Positions 54,168 through 63,947 of a stretch of DNA of 64,000 nucleotides are shown here, in pieces (position 1 is the first letter of the stretch; the number at the start of each line of letters is the position of its first letter). The stretch spans positions 12,660-76,659 of the forward strand of contig CAYYSU010000008.1 in the NCBI GenBank assembly GCA_964474455.1. The letters are read 5' to 3'. This DNA is from BM520 sp964474455 (GTDB lineage: Bacteria; Bacteroidota; Bacteroidia; Bacteroidales; BM520). A model generated the notes under the pieces. The model did no database searches, was not told where the DNA came from, and saw only the letters and a list, made by a program, of their open reading frames with translations. Position numbers and translations under genes: made by a program.

Positions 54168-55822
54168 AAATCCCATAACTCCTGGTGAACCCAGTTCGCC
54201 TTCACGCTAATTTCTTTATCATATTTTATCACGCTCTCAGGCTGAAGACGTTTTGTTATTCGGCCACTACTCCATCTGCCATTCACATCCTCATCTAGCA
54301 GAAGAGTAAAACCATATTTCCCGGGACGAAGATACTGGAACGTCACTGTTTTAGAATCATAAAGCGTACGTGTTGTTATGGCCTTGCCTCTTGAATCAGT
54401 TAGAGATAGGATATATTGCCCCTCTGCTTCCGGAAGTATTACTTCGAGTTCAAGGCTGCCAAAACTTTTTTTATTTGCAACAGCAAAAGAATAAACCAGT
54501 GAATCGTTTGTATTTCCGTAAATATCAAATATGCAACTGTCATTAACAATCAAGGCATAGCTGGTATCCACATCCAAGGAGTAGTCAAGGCATAATGCCA
54601 GGTTCAGTGAGTCACACATTTTAAGACTCACCTCAATACTATCGCCACGACTCTTCAATATTACGGGGCTTTGATTTATTGCAGCCATAGGATTTTTAGT
54701 CCGAAAAGTCAATTTCTGTTCAGGCGACAATTTCGATCCACTCATAATATTATGTGTAAGAAAATCTCTTCTCGTTTTTTTCTCTTTGGATGATAATTGG
54801 ATTTTTACCGTATCCAAAACAACAGTATCATTAATTACAGCCAGGTTCATCACTGAGTATGCAGTATCTGTAACCCACCATCTCAACGTATCTCCAAACA
54901 CACCCGGTTTGGAAATATATGTGGGCAAGGGTAAAGAATCCACTGACTTAAAACGAATATCCGGGGCATCATTATTAAAAACAAAATCTATAACATAATC
55001 CTCCACAAGGTTATACTCCATTAGTTTTAATATGGTGTCAGGCTCCGAATATAGTTTCATGGTGACATACGGAACAGTATTTATCGGAGTAAACACTATA
55101 CTGTCGGGTAGTGAGTCCGGTCTTTTCGTTATATATCCCGGCTGGATAACAGAATCCAGGAAAGCGATACGCTCCGCCGGAAGGTCGAAGAAGTAGTTTG
55201 AATTAATATCCTCAATAGCAAAACATTTATACAAGGTGTCTTTCAATTGATCCAGATGAAAAACACCGGATTTATCTGTGCTGCTAATATAGTATGGTGT
55301 AGTGGTAAAAAACATAGTATCGCTGGCTGCAGGATATAAGACAACCCAAATATTTTCCACCGGTTCTCCGTTTTCCGCATCTATAATTTTGCCTGTAATG
55401 GATAATGAGTCAATAAAAGTACCGGTAGAAAAAACATAACGAAAATCTGTATATGGATTTCCTTCGTTAAGGTCTGCAATGGCGTCACCGAAAAACATAG
55501 TATATGTGGTGGCCTGGCGAAGAGTATCCTTTATTTTTATCATCACCGACTTTCCACGGGTTTGCACGTCAGGTTTATTTTTCATTGGTGGCGAAATAAC
55601 CATTTGCTCATTAATATTTTTGAGCTGGAGATATTCGTCAAAATTGATCTTTATAATATTTTCAGTAAAATTTGTAGTGCCGAATTCCGGTTCGCAAAAA
55701 AGCAATACCGGCGGGGTTTTATCCCTGGGGCCTCCTTCAAGTGCTTTTTCACTGGCACACATTGTTGTGAAAACCAACACTATTAAAGTAAGCAAACCTA
55801 TAGTGAAACAATTTTTATTCAT
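54152..55822 (-). CDS. Lipoprotein with Ig-like (Big_5) domain
   Basis: A 556-residue predicted lipoprotein (lipobox Cys22, FTTMCAS). The mature N-terminus (GGPRDKTPPVLLFCEPEFGTTNF) and the following 100 residues match the Big_5-type Ig-like domain often found in Bacteroidota surface lipoproteins. A carnitine/CarboxypepD-like beta domain follows (SITGKIIDAENGEPVENIWVVLYP), then beta-rich repeats. The function is unknown, probably structural at the outer membrane. Two -7-like elements lie upstream on the minus strand (TATATTTG, 55827-55834; TATCTTTG, 55842-55849). It is divergent from the M1 peptidase gene. Confidence 0.82.
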   Translation of the reverse strand: MNKNCFTIGLLTLIVLVFTTMCASEKALEGGPRDKTPPVLLFCEPEFGTTNFTENIIKINFDEYLQLKNINEQMVISPPMKNKPDVQTRGKSVMIKIKDTLRQATTYTMFFGDAIADLNEGNPYTDFRYVFSTGTFIDSLSITGKIIDAENGEPVENIWVVLYPAASDTMFFTTTPYYISSTDKSGVFHLDQLKDTLYKCFAIEDINSNYFFDLPAERIAFLDSVIQPGYITKRPDSLPDSIVFTPINTVPYVTMKLYSEPDTILKLMEYNLVEDYVIDFVFNNDAPDIRFKSVDSLPLPTYISKPGVFGDTLRWWVTDTAYSVMNLAVINDTVVLDTVKIQLSSKEKKTRRDFLTHNIMSGSKLSPEQKLTFRTKNPMAAINQSPVILKSRGDSIEVSLKMCDSLNLALCLDYSLDVDTSYALIVNDSCIFDIYGNTNDSLVYSFAVANKKSFGSLELEVILPEAEGQYILSLTDSRGKAITTRTLYDSKTVTFQYLRPGKYGFTLLLDEDVNGRWSSGRITKRLQPESVIKYDKEISVKANWVHQELWDLKKHR

Positions 55823-55917
55823 AATGCAAATATACTTACATCAAAGATATTAATTACAATTTCCCAACATTAGCACGAAAATGCTGTTTATTCATTAATA
55901 ACATTGATTTTAATATT

Positions 55918-57852
55918 ATGGTATACAGATCAGGACTATTTTTCATCTTTGGATTGATATTGATGATATCGGGAAGGACATATTCTCAATTTGCACCCGA
56001 CAATAATGCTTTCATACATCATATTGAAAGCAAAAATGAGTATAAAATACTTTCAAATGAGGTGGCCACAGGCCTTCCAGCTATAAATATTACTCATACC
56101 ATCATGGATTACTCTGTAGATCCACAAATCCGGGCTATTTCAGGGTCTGTAAAGCATCAGTTTTTTGTAAATAAAGAGAAGCAAGCCATAACTTTACGAC
56201 TTGCCAACGAACTAACTCCAACGGTGGTTTCGTCGTCCCTTGGAGCAATCAGTTTTCAGCATGATGGCTATAATTTAGAACTCACCTTTCCGCAGATGCT
56301 AATCCCACAAGAGTTGTATGATATAACAATATCCTATTCCGGTACTCCGCCCGACAATGGTTATTATTTACAGGATTATCATGGAGAGATACCTGTTTTA
56401 GCAACCTTTGCAGAACCCTATGGCGCTGGCGACTGGTGGCCCTGCAACCCCGGTCTTACAGATAAGGTTGACTCTCTTGACATCATACTTACTTTCCCGG
56501 AGCAATTTCTCGCAGGTGCAAATGGTGTGATGGTGGAAAATATCGTGAACGGAGACGGGACACGCACCATGCACTTCAAACACCGGTTCCCCATCGTCAA
56601 TTACAACATTGCCTTTGCTGTTTCAGAATATGTTCATTATAGCGACGAGGTAAATCTGGACGGCTCCACTTTTATGATTGAGAACCTGGCGTGGCAGAAC
56701 GACCTGCAAGAGGCGCAGAGTCACACAAGCAGTCTGCCTCAGGTATTTCATATGCTTAGTGATTATTTTGGTGATTATCCTTTTAAGGACGAGAAATACG
56801 GACATATGCAATGGATGCGTGGCGGAGCCATGGAGCATCAGACCATGACCTCAACATGTTGCTGGAATTATGAGCTTTTGGTTCATGAATTGGGTCATCA
56901 GTGGTTTGGAAATATGGTAACCCTGAACTCCTGGCATGACATTTTTCTCAATGAGGGCTTCGCAACATATATCAGCGGGCTTGCTTATGAATCGTTATTT
57001 CCTGAAAAAGACTACTGGAATATTTGGAAAACACAAAAACGAGATCACATCATCTCCGAACCTAATGGTTCAATATATGTTCATGACACCACTGATAAAG
57101 ATCGCATCTTTGATGCCCGTCTCAGCTATAATAAAGGTGCGATGCTACTACATATGCTAAGGATGGTTATAGGCGAAGAGGCCTTCTTTCAAGGCATAAA
57201 GGATTATCTGTATCATCCTGCCAACCATTTTGGTTTTGCAACTATGCAATCATTTATTCAGTCGATGGAAACGGCAGCAGATACAACACTTACGGAGTTT
57301 TTCGATGATTGGTATTATGGAGAGGGATATCCCACCTACACTATTGAATACACCGCAGGTTGTTCTGCACTTTTTGCGGTAACTCTGCATCAGGAGACAT
57401 CACACAGCTCCGTAGATTTCTTCGAGATGCCTGTTACATTGCATTTGAAAAGCAGTTATGCTGACACGATTATCACTATCAACAACACACAAAACCACGA
57501 GCACCTCCTTTTTCCATTAGAATTCTGCGTTGAGGAGGTAATCTTTGATCCCCATGTGTCTATTGTTGCCGGGCCTCCATCGTATGTAACAGGTATTAAT
57601 GATAATGATATTAGCAAAAAAGTTACTATTTCTCCGAATCCCATTTCCGACTATGCAACCATAACCTGGGAAGGAGTAAAATTTGATCTGCTGAATGTCT
57701 ATTCTCAGGACTTAAGCTTGGTATATAGTAAAAGGCTGGATCCTAATAAGACGCATTTTCGATATAAAAATGATTTAAAAGGCAGCGGTTTATATATCCT
57801 CGAACTGTTATCAGATGAACAAATAGTAGTAAAAAAGGTTATCATTAAGTAA
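55918..57852 (+). CDS. Secreted M1 family aminopeptidase with T9SS sorting domain
   Basis: A 644-residue zinc peptidase. It has a signal peptide (about 1-23, ending TYSQ), an N-terminal M1 beta domain, then the catalytic domain with GAMEH in place of GAMEN and the zinc site His323-Glu-x-x-His327 with Glu346 (NEGFA). The last 75 residues are a type A T9SS C-terminal domain (VTISPNPISDYATI at its start and VVKKVIIK at its end). It should be carried to the surface or medium by the T9SS encoded in this window and used in peptide feeding. Confidence 0.93.
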   Translation: MVYRSGLFFIFGLILMISGRTYSQFAPDNNAFIHHIESKNEYKILSNEVATGLPAINITHTIMDYSVDPQIRAISGSVKHQFFVNKEKQAITLRLANELTPTVVSSSLGAISFQHDGYNLELTFPQMLIPQELYDITISYSGTPPDNGYYLQDYHGEIPVLATFAEPYGAGDWWPCNPGLTDKVDSLDIILTFPEQFLAGANGVMVENIVNGDGTRTMHFKHRFPIVNYNIAFAVSEYVHYSDEVNLDGSTFMIENLAWQNDLQEAQSHTSSLPQVFHMLSDYFGDYPFKDEKYGHMQWMRGGAMEHQTMTSTCCWNYELLVHELGHQWFGNMVTLNSWHDIFLNEGFATYISGLAYESLFPEKDYWNIWKTQKRDHIISEPNGSIYVHDTTDKDRIFDARLSYNKGAMLLHMLRMVIGEEAFFQGIKDYLYHPANHFGFATMQSFIQSMETAADTTLTEFFDDWYYGEGYPTYTIEYTAGCSALFAVTLHQETSHSSVDFFEMPVTLHLKSSYADTIITINNTQNHEHLLFPLEFCVEEVIFDPHVSIVAGPPSYVTGINDNDISKKVTISPNPISDYATITWEGVKFDLLNVYSQDLSLVYSKRLDPNKTHFRYKNDLKGSGLYILELLSDEQIVVKKVIIK

Positions 57853-57924
57853 TATATTGGTTATTAACACGTTAATAAATCAAAAATAATTCGTCATAAA
57901 CAGTGGTTTACATGTATGGAATTG

Positions 57925-58052
57925 TATATTTGCTACTAGTAAACTCTTGTTCATGCATCGATTGGTACTGATGTACAGTTATAATGGTAATACCTGAATT
58001 CCTTACACTTTTCCTCTCGGCAATTTTTACTCACTTAATTTTATTTTTTTAA
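57925..58052 (+). promoter_or_regulatory. -7 element and long leader of the RRM gene
   Basis: TATATTTG (57925-57932) matches the Bacteroidota -7 consensus; a -33 partner is not clear. Transcription from here would give a 5' leader of about 115 bases before the ATG at 58053, long for this genome and a possible site of cold-shock or autoregulatory control. Confidence 0.35.
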
Positions 58053-58472
58053 ATGAACATTTTTATTGCAAAGTTGAGCTCCAGAACTAACGACGACAGT
58101 CTGAAATCTCTGTTTGAGCCGTTTGGCGAAGTTACCAGTGCCAGAGTAATAATGGATCGTGAAACCGGTTACTCAAAAAAGTATGGTTTTGTAGAGATGG
58201 ATAATGATGATGAAGCATCAGAAGCCATCGAAAAATTAAATGATACCGATTTTGAAGGTAGTACTCTTATAGTTAAGAAGGCGCGTCCGAAAGAAGATAA
58301 CCAAGGTGGTGGTGGTTTCCGTCAGGGTGGCGGAGGTTTCCGCAACAACAACGACGGATTCCGCAGAAACGACGGTTATAGAAGAAATGATGGTGGTGGT
58401 GGACACCGCAGCAACGATGGTTACCGTGGTGGTGGAAGAAGCCACCGTGATGATAACAGATCTGACTATTAG
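58053..58472 (+). CDS. RRM-type RNA-binding protein with Gly/Arg/Asn-rich tail
   Basis: A 139-residue protein: one RNA-recognition motif (1-80) with RNP2 as NIFIAKL and RNP1 around KKYGFVEM, then a disordered tail rich in Gly, Arg, Asn and Asp with FRR/YRR/GGG repeats. Such single-RRM proteins are abundant in Bacteroidota and cyanobacteria, are often cold-induced and bind RNA in the cytoplasm; in Bacteroides related RRM proteins act as global RNA regulators. The gene is monocistronic with a long leader and a strong terminator. Confidence 0.95.
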   Translation: MNIFIAKLSSRTNDDSLKSLFEPFGEVTSARVIMDRETGYSKKYGFVEMDNDDEASEAIEKLNDTDFEGSTLIVKKARPKEDNQGGGGFRQGGGGFRNNNDGFRRNDGYRRNDGGGGHRSNDGYRGGGRSHRDDNRSDY

Positions 58473-58491
58473 ACTGTAATATAACGGATAA

Positions 58492-58526
58492 AAAAACCCG
58501 GACTGTGTATCACAGTCCGGGTTTTT
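58492..58526. terminator. Bidirectional terminator between RRM gene and gpmI
   Basis: A perfect 16-bp stem, AAAAACCCGGACTGTG (58492-58507), a TAT loop and the complementary arm ending in GTTTTT (58511-58526), lies between convergent genes. Confidence 0.9.
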
Positions 58527-58541
58527 CATTATTATTATTTT

Positions 58542-60068
58542 TTATACTAACGCCTTACCTGTCATCTCCTCAGGCTTTACGACACCCATAATTTTCAGTA
58601 GTGTCGGCGCCACATCCGCAAGAATACCGGATTTAATTTTAGTATAATCTTCTGTTACCAGGATACAAGGAACGGGATTAGTAGTATGAGCTGTGTTGGG
58701 TGAGCCATCGCCATTAACAACAAAATCAGCGTTGCCATGATCGGCAATAATAAGCACATCATAACCATTTGTTTTAGCTGCGTCCACAACTTCTCCCACG
58801 CATTGATCTACAGTTTCAATAGCTTTTACAATAGCTTCATATACTCCTGTATGGCCTACCATGTCGCCATTTGCGAAGTTCAGCACTGCCAATTCTACGC
58901 TTCTGTCATTAAGTTCTTTAACAATAGCATCCTTCACCGGAATAGCGCTCATTTCCGGCTGCAGGTCGTACGTTGCCACCTTTGGCGAAGGGATAAGGAT
59001 ACGCTTTTCGCCATCAAACTCCTTCTCTCTTCCTCCGCTGAAAAAGAATGTCACGTGGGCATATTTTTCTGTTTCGGCAATACGCAGCTGTTTATATCCG
59101 GCTTCAGAAACGACCTCTCCGATGGTTTTTTTTATGTTTTCTTTATCATATATGATATTCACATTTTTAAAACTATCGTCGTAACGTGTCATAGTATAAT
59201 ACTGCAAAGGAATGATATGCATATCAAATTCCGGCATCTGCTGCTGGGTAAGAGCAATTGTTATCTGACGCAAACGGTCGGTACGGAAGTTAAAACAAAG
59301 CACCACGTCACCTTCACCAATTACTGTCAGCGGTTGGTTATTCTCATCCACCACAACAACAGGTTTAATAAACTCGTCGGTAACACCTTCAGCATAAGAA
59401 TCTTTTATGGCTTTAATAGCGGATACAGTTTTTTTTCCTTCGCCATTCACCATGGCGTCATAACCTATTTTGACCCGCTCCCAGCGCTTATCGCGATCCA
59501 TGGTGTAGTAACGTCCTGTAACGGTAGCGATCTTTCCATTGGATGTTGCCAAATGTTTCTCCAGGTTTTCAACATAACCCAGTCCCGACTGCGGGTCTGT
59601 ATCGCGGCCGTCGGTTAGGGCATGGATAAAAACCTTCTTCAGTCCATAATCCTTTGTCAGGTCACAGAGCTTATACAGGTGTGTATCCATGGAGTGAACT
59701 CCTCCATCGGAGAGCAGGCCAAGAAAATGCACCTGCTTATCATTATCAGCAGCATACTGAAAAGCCTCTTTCAACGCCGGGTTGTCGCCAATGGAGTTAT
59801 CAGCACAGGCGTTGTTGATCTTTACAAGATCCTGGAATATTATCCGTCCACTGCCAATATTTAAATGGCCTACCTCGGAGTTACCCATCTGACCATCAGG
59901 AAGGCCAACATTTGCACCACTGGTAAGAAGTGTGTTATGTGGATACTTTTCCATTAATGCATCAATATTGGGAGTTGGAGTATTTGATATAACATCCGAC
60001 CTACTTCCGTCGCCCACTCCCCAGCCGTCTAAGATCATCAGAAGGGCTCTTCTCTTTAATTCATTCAT
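58542..60068 (-). CDS. gpmI: 2,3-bisphosphoglycerate-independent phosphoglycerate mutase
   Basis: Glycolytic enzyme interconverting 3- and 2-phosphoglycerate, with two metal ions. The 508-residue protein has the N-terminal MILDGWG metal-ligand Asp, the phosphoserine nucleophile in QMGNSEVGHLNIG, GRDTDP, and the C-terminal IIADHGNAD and NTAHTTNPVPC metal-binding segments. The length is standard. It is monocistronic and convergent with the RRM gene. Confidence 0.97.
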   Translation of the reverse strand: MNELKRRALLMILDGWGVGDGSRSDVISNTPTPNIDALMEKYPHNTLLTSGANVGLPDGQMGNSEVGHLNIGSGRIIFQDLVKINNACADNSIGDNPALKEAFQYAADNDKQVHFLGLLSDGGVHSMDTHLYKLCDLTKDYGLKKVFIHALTDGRDTDPQSGLGYVENLEKHLATSNGKIATVTGRYYTMDRDKRWERVKIGYDAMVNGEGKKTVSAIKAIKDSYAEGVTDEFIKPVVVVDENNQPLTVIGEGDVVLCFNFRTDRLRQITIALTQQQMPEFDMHIIPLQYYTMTRYDDSFKNVNIIYDKENIKKTIGEVVSEAGYKQLRIAETEKYAHVTFFFSGGREKEFDGEKRILIPSPKVATYDLQPEMSAIPVKDAIVKELNDRSVELAVLNFANGDMVGHTGVYEAIVKAIETVDQCVGEVVDAAKTNGYDVLIIADHGNADFVVNGDGSPNTAHTTNPVPCILVTEDYTKIKSGILADVAPTLLKIMGVVKPEEMTGKALV

Positions 60069-60406
60069 ATCTTATGATTTAAAAAACAAACAGCCACTTG
60101 GGGGCATTGTTCGTAAATAATCGAAAAAGAAAATCTTGTGGTTTTTTCATGTGATAAAAAAACACCGTTATTAGTAAAAATATCAAACGAATGTAATGAT
60201 ATTAACACCTTGTTTTACAATAATTATAATTAAAGCATTACTTATTGTTAATAACCATTATAAATAAGAACTATCCGGCAAAAATATAAAAGAGAAGGGG
60301 ATATCACATCTTTAAACCAACAATTTATTATAATAAATATGGAGCAACCAAATGATAAGATAATAGTGATGTCAATTGAGATTGTATCTTTGTAAAAAAC
60401 CCAAAC
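60069..60406. other. AT-rich intergenic region
   Basis: 338 bases between divergent gpmI and the hydrolase gene. I see no gene, tRNA or strong hairpin. Near the right end TATCTTTG (60385-60392) is a perfect -7 consensus for the hydrolase gene, 14 bases before its ATG, without a recognisable -33 element. Confidence 0.45.
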
Positions 60407-61210
60407 ATGAATAAAAATATAAATATTGATGGTGGCACTCTGAATTATAATATAGAAGGTACCGGTCCATGCATTGTTCTGCTACATGGATTCCTGGAAT
60501 CCTCTTCTATATGGAGTTTTTTCTCGAAAAAGATGTCATATTATTTTACCGTTGTCAGTCCTGATTTACCTGGACATGGCTGTAGTTCCGTGTTTGGAAA
60601 TGAGCATACCATGGAGTTTATGGCTTCAAGTGTAAAATCGATTCTTGAGACCGAGGGAATAGATAAAGCTGTTGTTTGCGGTCATAGTATGGGTGGTTAT
60701 GTTTCGCTTGCATTCGCCAAAATGTACCCGCAGGTAATGGAAGGTCTTGTGTTATTTCATTCTCATGCTTCTGCAGATAGTGATGACATCAAAGAGAATC
60801 GCCTGCGCACTGTAAAAATCGTAGAGCAGAACAGGTTGGAGTATATCTCTTCATTTGTTCCGTCGCTATTCTCACCTGCCAATAGAGAACCATTAGCTGA
60901 CATCATTACTCAAAGGTTGCAAGAGAGCAGGAATACTCCGCAGAAGGGTGTTACAGCGGCACTGTTGGGAATGAGAACCCGTTCATCATCATTAGTACTA
61001 CTAACACAAGCACCATGGCCGGTATTATTTATTTCCGGGAAGCAGGATTCAAGAATCCCTCTGGATAAAACCTTGGCGCAGATGGTGTTGCCACAACACT
61101 CAGAGTCACTAATCCTTGATAACACAGGACATATGGGCTTTTTGGAGCAACCTCGAAAGACACTATCCGCATTGATAGGATTCACAAAAAGATGCTATCT
61201 GCACACCTAA
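60407..61210 (+). CDS. Alpha/beta hydrolase
   Basis: A 267-residue serine hydrolase of the alpha/beta fold. The oxyanion segment is LLHGFLES, the nucleophile is Ser94 in CGHSMGG, the acid is the Asp in SGKQDSRIP and the base is the His in NTGHMGFLE. No signal peptide is present. The sequence resembles MenH/BioH/esterase-type members; the substrate cannot be assigned. It is followed 39 bases later by an AsmA-like gene, and the pair may be co-transcribed. Confidence 0.9.
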   Translation: MNKNINIDGGTLNYNIEGTGPCIVLLHGFLESSSIWSFFSKKMSYYFTVVSPDLPGHGCSSVFGNEHTMEFMASSVKSILETEGIDKAVVCGHSMGGYVSLAFAKMYPQVMEGLVLFHSHASADSDDIKENRLRTVKIVEQNRLEYISSFVPSLFSPANREPLADIITQRLQESRNTPQKGVTAALLGMRTRSSSLVLLTQAPWPVLFISGKQDSRIPLDKTLAQMVLPQHSESLILDNTGHMGFLEQPRKTLSALIGFTKRCYLHT

Positions 61211-61249
61211 AGAATAAAAATTCCGTTATTTCATTACAGTCGTTTACCC

Positions 61250-63886
61250 ATGGATACGGAGATAGTTAAAAAGACAAAGAGGTCAAAGAAGATATTAAAT
61301 GTAACAGGAATCGTTATTGGTTCTCTGGTGGCACTGTGTCTGGCGTTATTTGCCGGGTTATTAATCTATATCAATGCCAATGAAGACGCTATTAAAAAGG
61401 TAATCATAAGCCAGTTAAACACCCATATGGATGCGGACATCACAATTACCTCCGCAGATATTGAAATAACGAAATATTTTCCTGATATCAGTGTTCAGCT
61501 TTCCGGAACAACAGTTTCTCCTCCCGGTTATTCTCCCGATCTTCCACCACTGGCTCAGGCAGAGTATTTCTATGTACGTATCGATCTGTTATCAATATTA
61601 CGAAAGGAGTATCATATTAAAGCCTTCTCCCTGGAAGAGGCACAGGTGGTATTGTACCGTTCAAAAAAAGGAGAAACAAATTACGAATTTCTTACGCCTG
61701 ATTCGCCTTCCGACAGTTTCTCTTCAGGTATCCCCGAAATTTCGGTTCCCTGCTTACAGCTTATTAATGTGGGAATAAGATATATTGATGAAGAAAAAGA
61801 TTTTCATTTCAGTGGTGATATTCTTAAGTCAACACTAAATCTGAAGGCAAGAGATTCTATTATTGCTGTAAGTCTGGAAATTATGGCTAAAGCTTTGATT
61901 CCCGGAATAGAGATGCCTGAAGAATACACGCATATATTATTGGACGGGGCGTATAAACCACATCATGAGCAAATAACTATTTCCGGGGGAAGGATTCAGC
62001 TCGATGATATGACCTTGTACCTGTCATCAGAAACAATCTCACTTAAGCATGGGAAAGGTTATAATATAAATATCGAAGCCAATGACCTGGGGTTTCAGAA
62101 AGTCATTGATCTGATGCCTGAAAAGATACATCAAGCAGCGCAGAAATATAATCCTCACGGCAAGATATCCTTTACCGGGGAGCTACATGGCTCAGATCTG
62201 TATTCAAGATTCCCTAGCGTTAAAATTAATGCACATCTTAAAGTTGACACTCTATACCCACTGGACCAGGAGCTTAAGCTTCATTCAATGACCACAGATC
62301 TGGAGGCAGAATATGATCCTGAGGATGACGATGCCTTTGCCCTCAAGCTTACGAATCTGAAAAGCAAAGCACAGGATAACACTATAATTAATGGCTGGGT
62401 TGTAATAAGAAGTCTGAAGCAGCAATTTATTAACACTTCGCTGGAAGGAACCATAAATCTTGCTGACGTTGCATATCTACTGCCCGAGAATAACTCCGTT
62501 CGGGGAATAGCAAATATCAATCTTAAATATAAAGGTAAAATTTCAGGTTTTAAAGACAAGATGATACATGAGCTGGAGTCATCAGAAAGCAGTCTCAATG
62601 TGGATCTCAAAGATAGTGAGTTTGTATTTGGAGAGAACCATACCCTAAAAGTTGATGCATTTCAAGGTTTTATTATGCCACATAAAGCTGATATCAAAAA
62701 TCTGACATGTGAGATTAATGACAGCGACGCAGGCCTTTCCGGTGTGGTGGAGAATTATTTCAACCTCTTCAAAGAGAACAGATCACCAGTTACGGCAAAA
62801 CTAACAGTAAAATCAACAAATCTTAACCTTGAAAATATTCTTGCGGTTTTCAATAATGGGGACAAAGAGAAACCAGATTCCCCTGCGGATAATTTCTTCT
62901 ATGTGCTTCCGTCAGTAGATGCTGATCTGGAGCTCATCGCAGACAATCTGTTATACGATAATATAAACCTAACAAACATTCGTCTTTTGGCTAACTCCGA
63001 TAGAGACGACATAAACCTTAAGAGTTTACGGCTTTGGAGTTGCGGAGGGAGTTTACAAGCATCAGGTAAGCTGCTGGGGTATAGTACAGCAAGTCCACGT
63101 TTTAAATCTACCATCAAAGGTAAAGGCGTAGATATCTCCAGTGTGTTCAGTATTTTCAAAGACTTTGGTCTCACAGGTCTTACTCACAAAAACATCAGTG
63201 GCTCACTAACGACAGATATATTCGTTTCATCAACACTGTTACAAGGTTTCAAATTGGATATGTCAACTTTTATTGCTGACGCAAACCTCATTATCAACGA
63301 TGGGGCATTAACAGAGTTCGGCACATTGGAAGAGTTCTCAGGGTTTCTGGGTCTTGACGACCTGTCGGATATTCAGTTTGAAACACTGGAGAATCAGATA
63401 TTAATTAAAGATGAGACTATCATCATTCCTGAAATGGAGATAAAGAACAATGTTTTGGATCTAAACATGAAAGGACGACAGAGCTTTAAAGGTGAGATGG
63501 ATTACAATATTGACCTTGCTCTGGCGGAGTTGCTTAGCGGGAAATACCAAGACAGAAATAAAGGAAACGAATTTGGTATCATTCAGGAGGATGGTCGCAA
63601 AGGCACTCGTTTGTATATAATGGTAACAGGAACCACAGAAGAGCCAAAATTCAAATATGACACTCCAAAAGTGAGAAAGGAGATCAGTGAAGAGTTAAGA
63701 AAAGAAAAAGAAGATCTAATAAATCTGATATCTGCTGACAACAAGAATGACTCCATATCTGTTCCTGAGGAGAGCGACAAATTCAAAGTAAACTGGGATG
63801 AACAGGAGGTTGTTGAAGTGGACAGTACTTCTACCGCTCCGGAGAAGAAAGTTAAAAAGGGCAAGAAATTCGAGATAGATTGGTAA
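61250..63886 (+). CDS. AsmA-like membrane protein
   Basis: An 878-residue protein with an N-terminal transmembrane helix (about 17-42) and a long periplasmic part. It opens with an AsmA-type domain (HMDADITITSADIEITKYFPDISVQL) and continues as repetitive beta strands to an AsmA C-terminal region (INDGALTEFGTLEEFSGFLGLDDLSDIQFETL), ending in a Lys/Glu-rich tail. AsmA/TamB-type proteins form long grooved bridges for phospholipid transport or outer-membrane maintenance. The assignment is by domain pattern; the specific role is inferred. Confidence 0.88.
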   Translation: MDTEIVKKTKRSKKILNVTGIVIGSLVALCLALFAGLLIYINANEDAIKKVIISQLNTHMDADITITSADIEITKYFPDISVQLSGTTVSPPGYSPDLPPLAQAEYFYVRIDLLSILRKEYHIKAFSLEEAQVVLYRSKKGETNYEFLTPDSPSDSFSSGIPEISVPCLQLINVGIRYIDEEKDFHFSGDILKSTLNLKARDSIIAVSLEIMAKALIPGIEMPEEYTHILLDGAYKPHHEQITISGGRIQLDDMTLYLSSETISLKHGKGYNINIEANDLGFQKVIDLMPEKIHQAAQKYNPHGKISFTGELHGSDLYSRFPSVKINAHLKVDTLYPLDQELKLHSMTTDLEAEYDPEDDDAFALKLTNLKSKAQDNTIINGWVVIRSLKQQFINTSLEGTINLADVAYLLPENNSVRGIANINLKYKGKISGFKDKMIHELESSESSLNVDLKDSEFVFGENHTLKVDAFQGFIMPHKADIKNLTCEINDSDAGLSGVVENYFNLFKENRSPVTAKLTVKSTNLNLENILAVFNNGDKEKPDSPADNFFYVLPSVDADLELIADNLLYDNINLTNIRLLANSDRDDINLKSLRLWSCGGSLQASGKLLGYSTASPRFKSTIKGKGVDISSVFSIFKDFGLTGLTHKNISGSLTTDIFVSSTLLQGFKLDMSTFIADANLIINDGALTEFGTLEEFSGFLGLDDLSDIQFETLENQILIKDETIIIPEMEIKNNVLDLNMKGRQSFKGEMDYNIDLALAELLSGKYQDRNKGNEFGIIQEDGRKGTRLYIMVTGTTEEPKFKYDTPKVRKEISEELRKEKEDLINLISADNKNDSISVPEESDKFKVNWDEQEVVEVDSTSTAPEKKVKKGKKFEIDW

Positions 63887-63947
63887 TAATCTCAAGTACG
63901 GACTTCGTTATTTAGAGTTGGTAAAATATGATTGGGCAAAATTGGAA

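Noticed and set aside
54665..55822. Possible carbohydrate or sulfatase function for the Ig-like lipoprotein
   Set aside because: Only Ig-like and generic beta domains are visible; no catalytic motif supports it.
58737..59618. 293-codon open frame opposite gpmI
   Set aside because: Antisense shadow of a certain gene, with Cys/His/Phe/Ile-rich unnatural composition.
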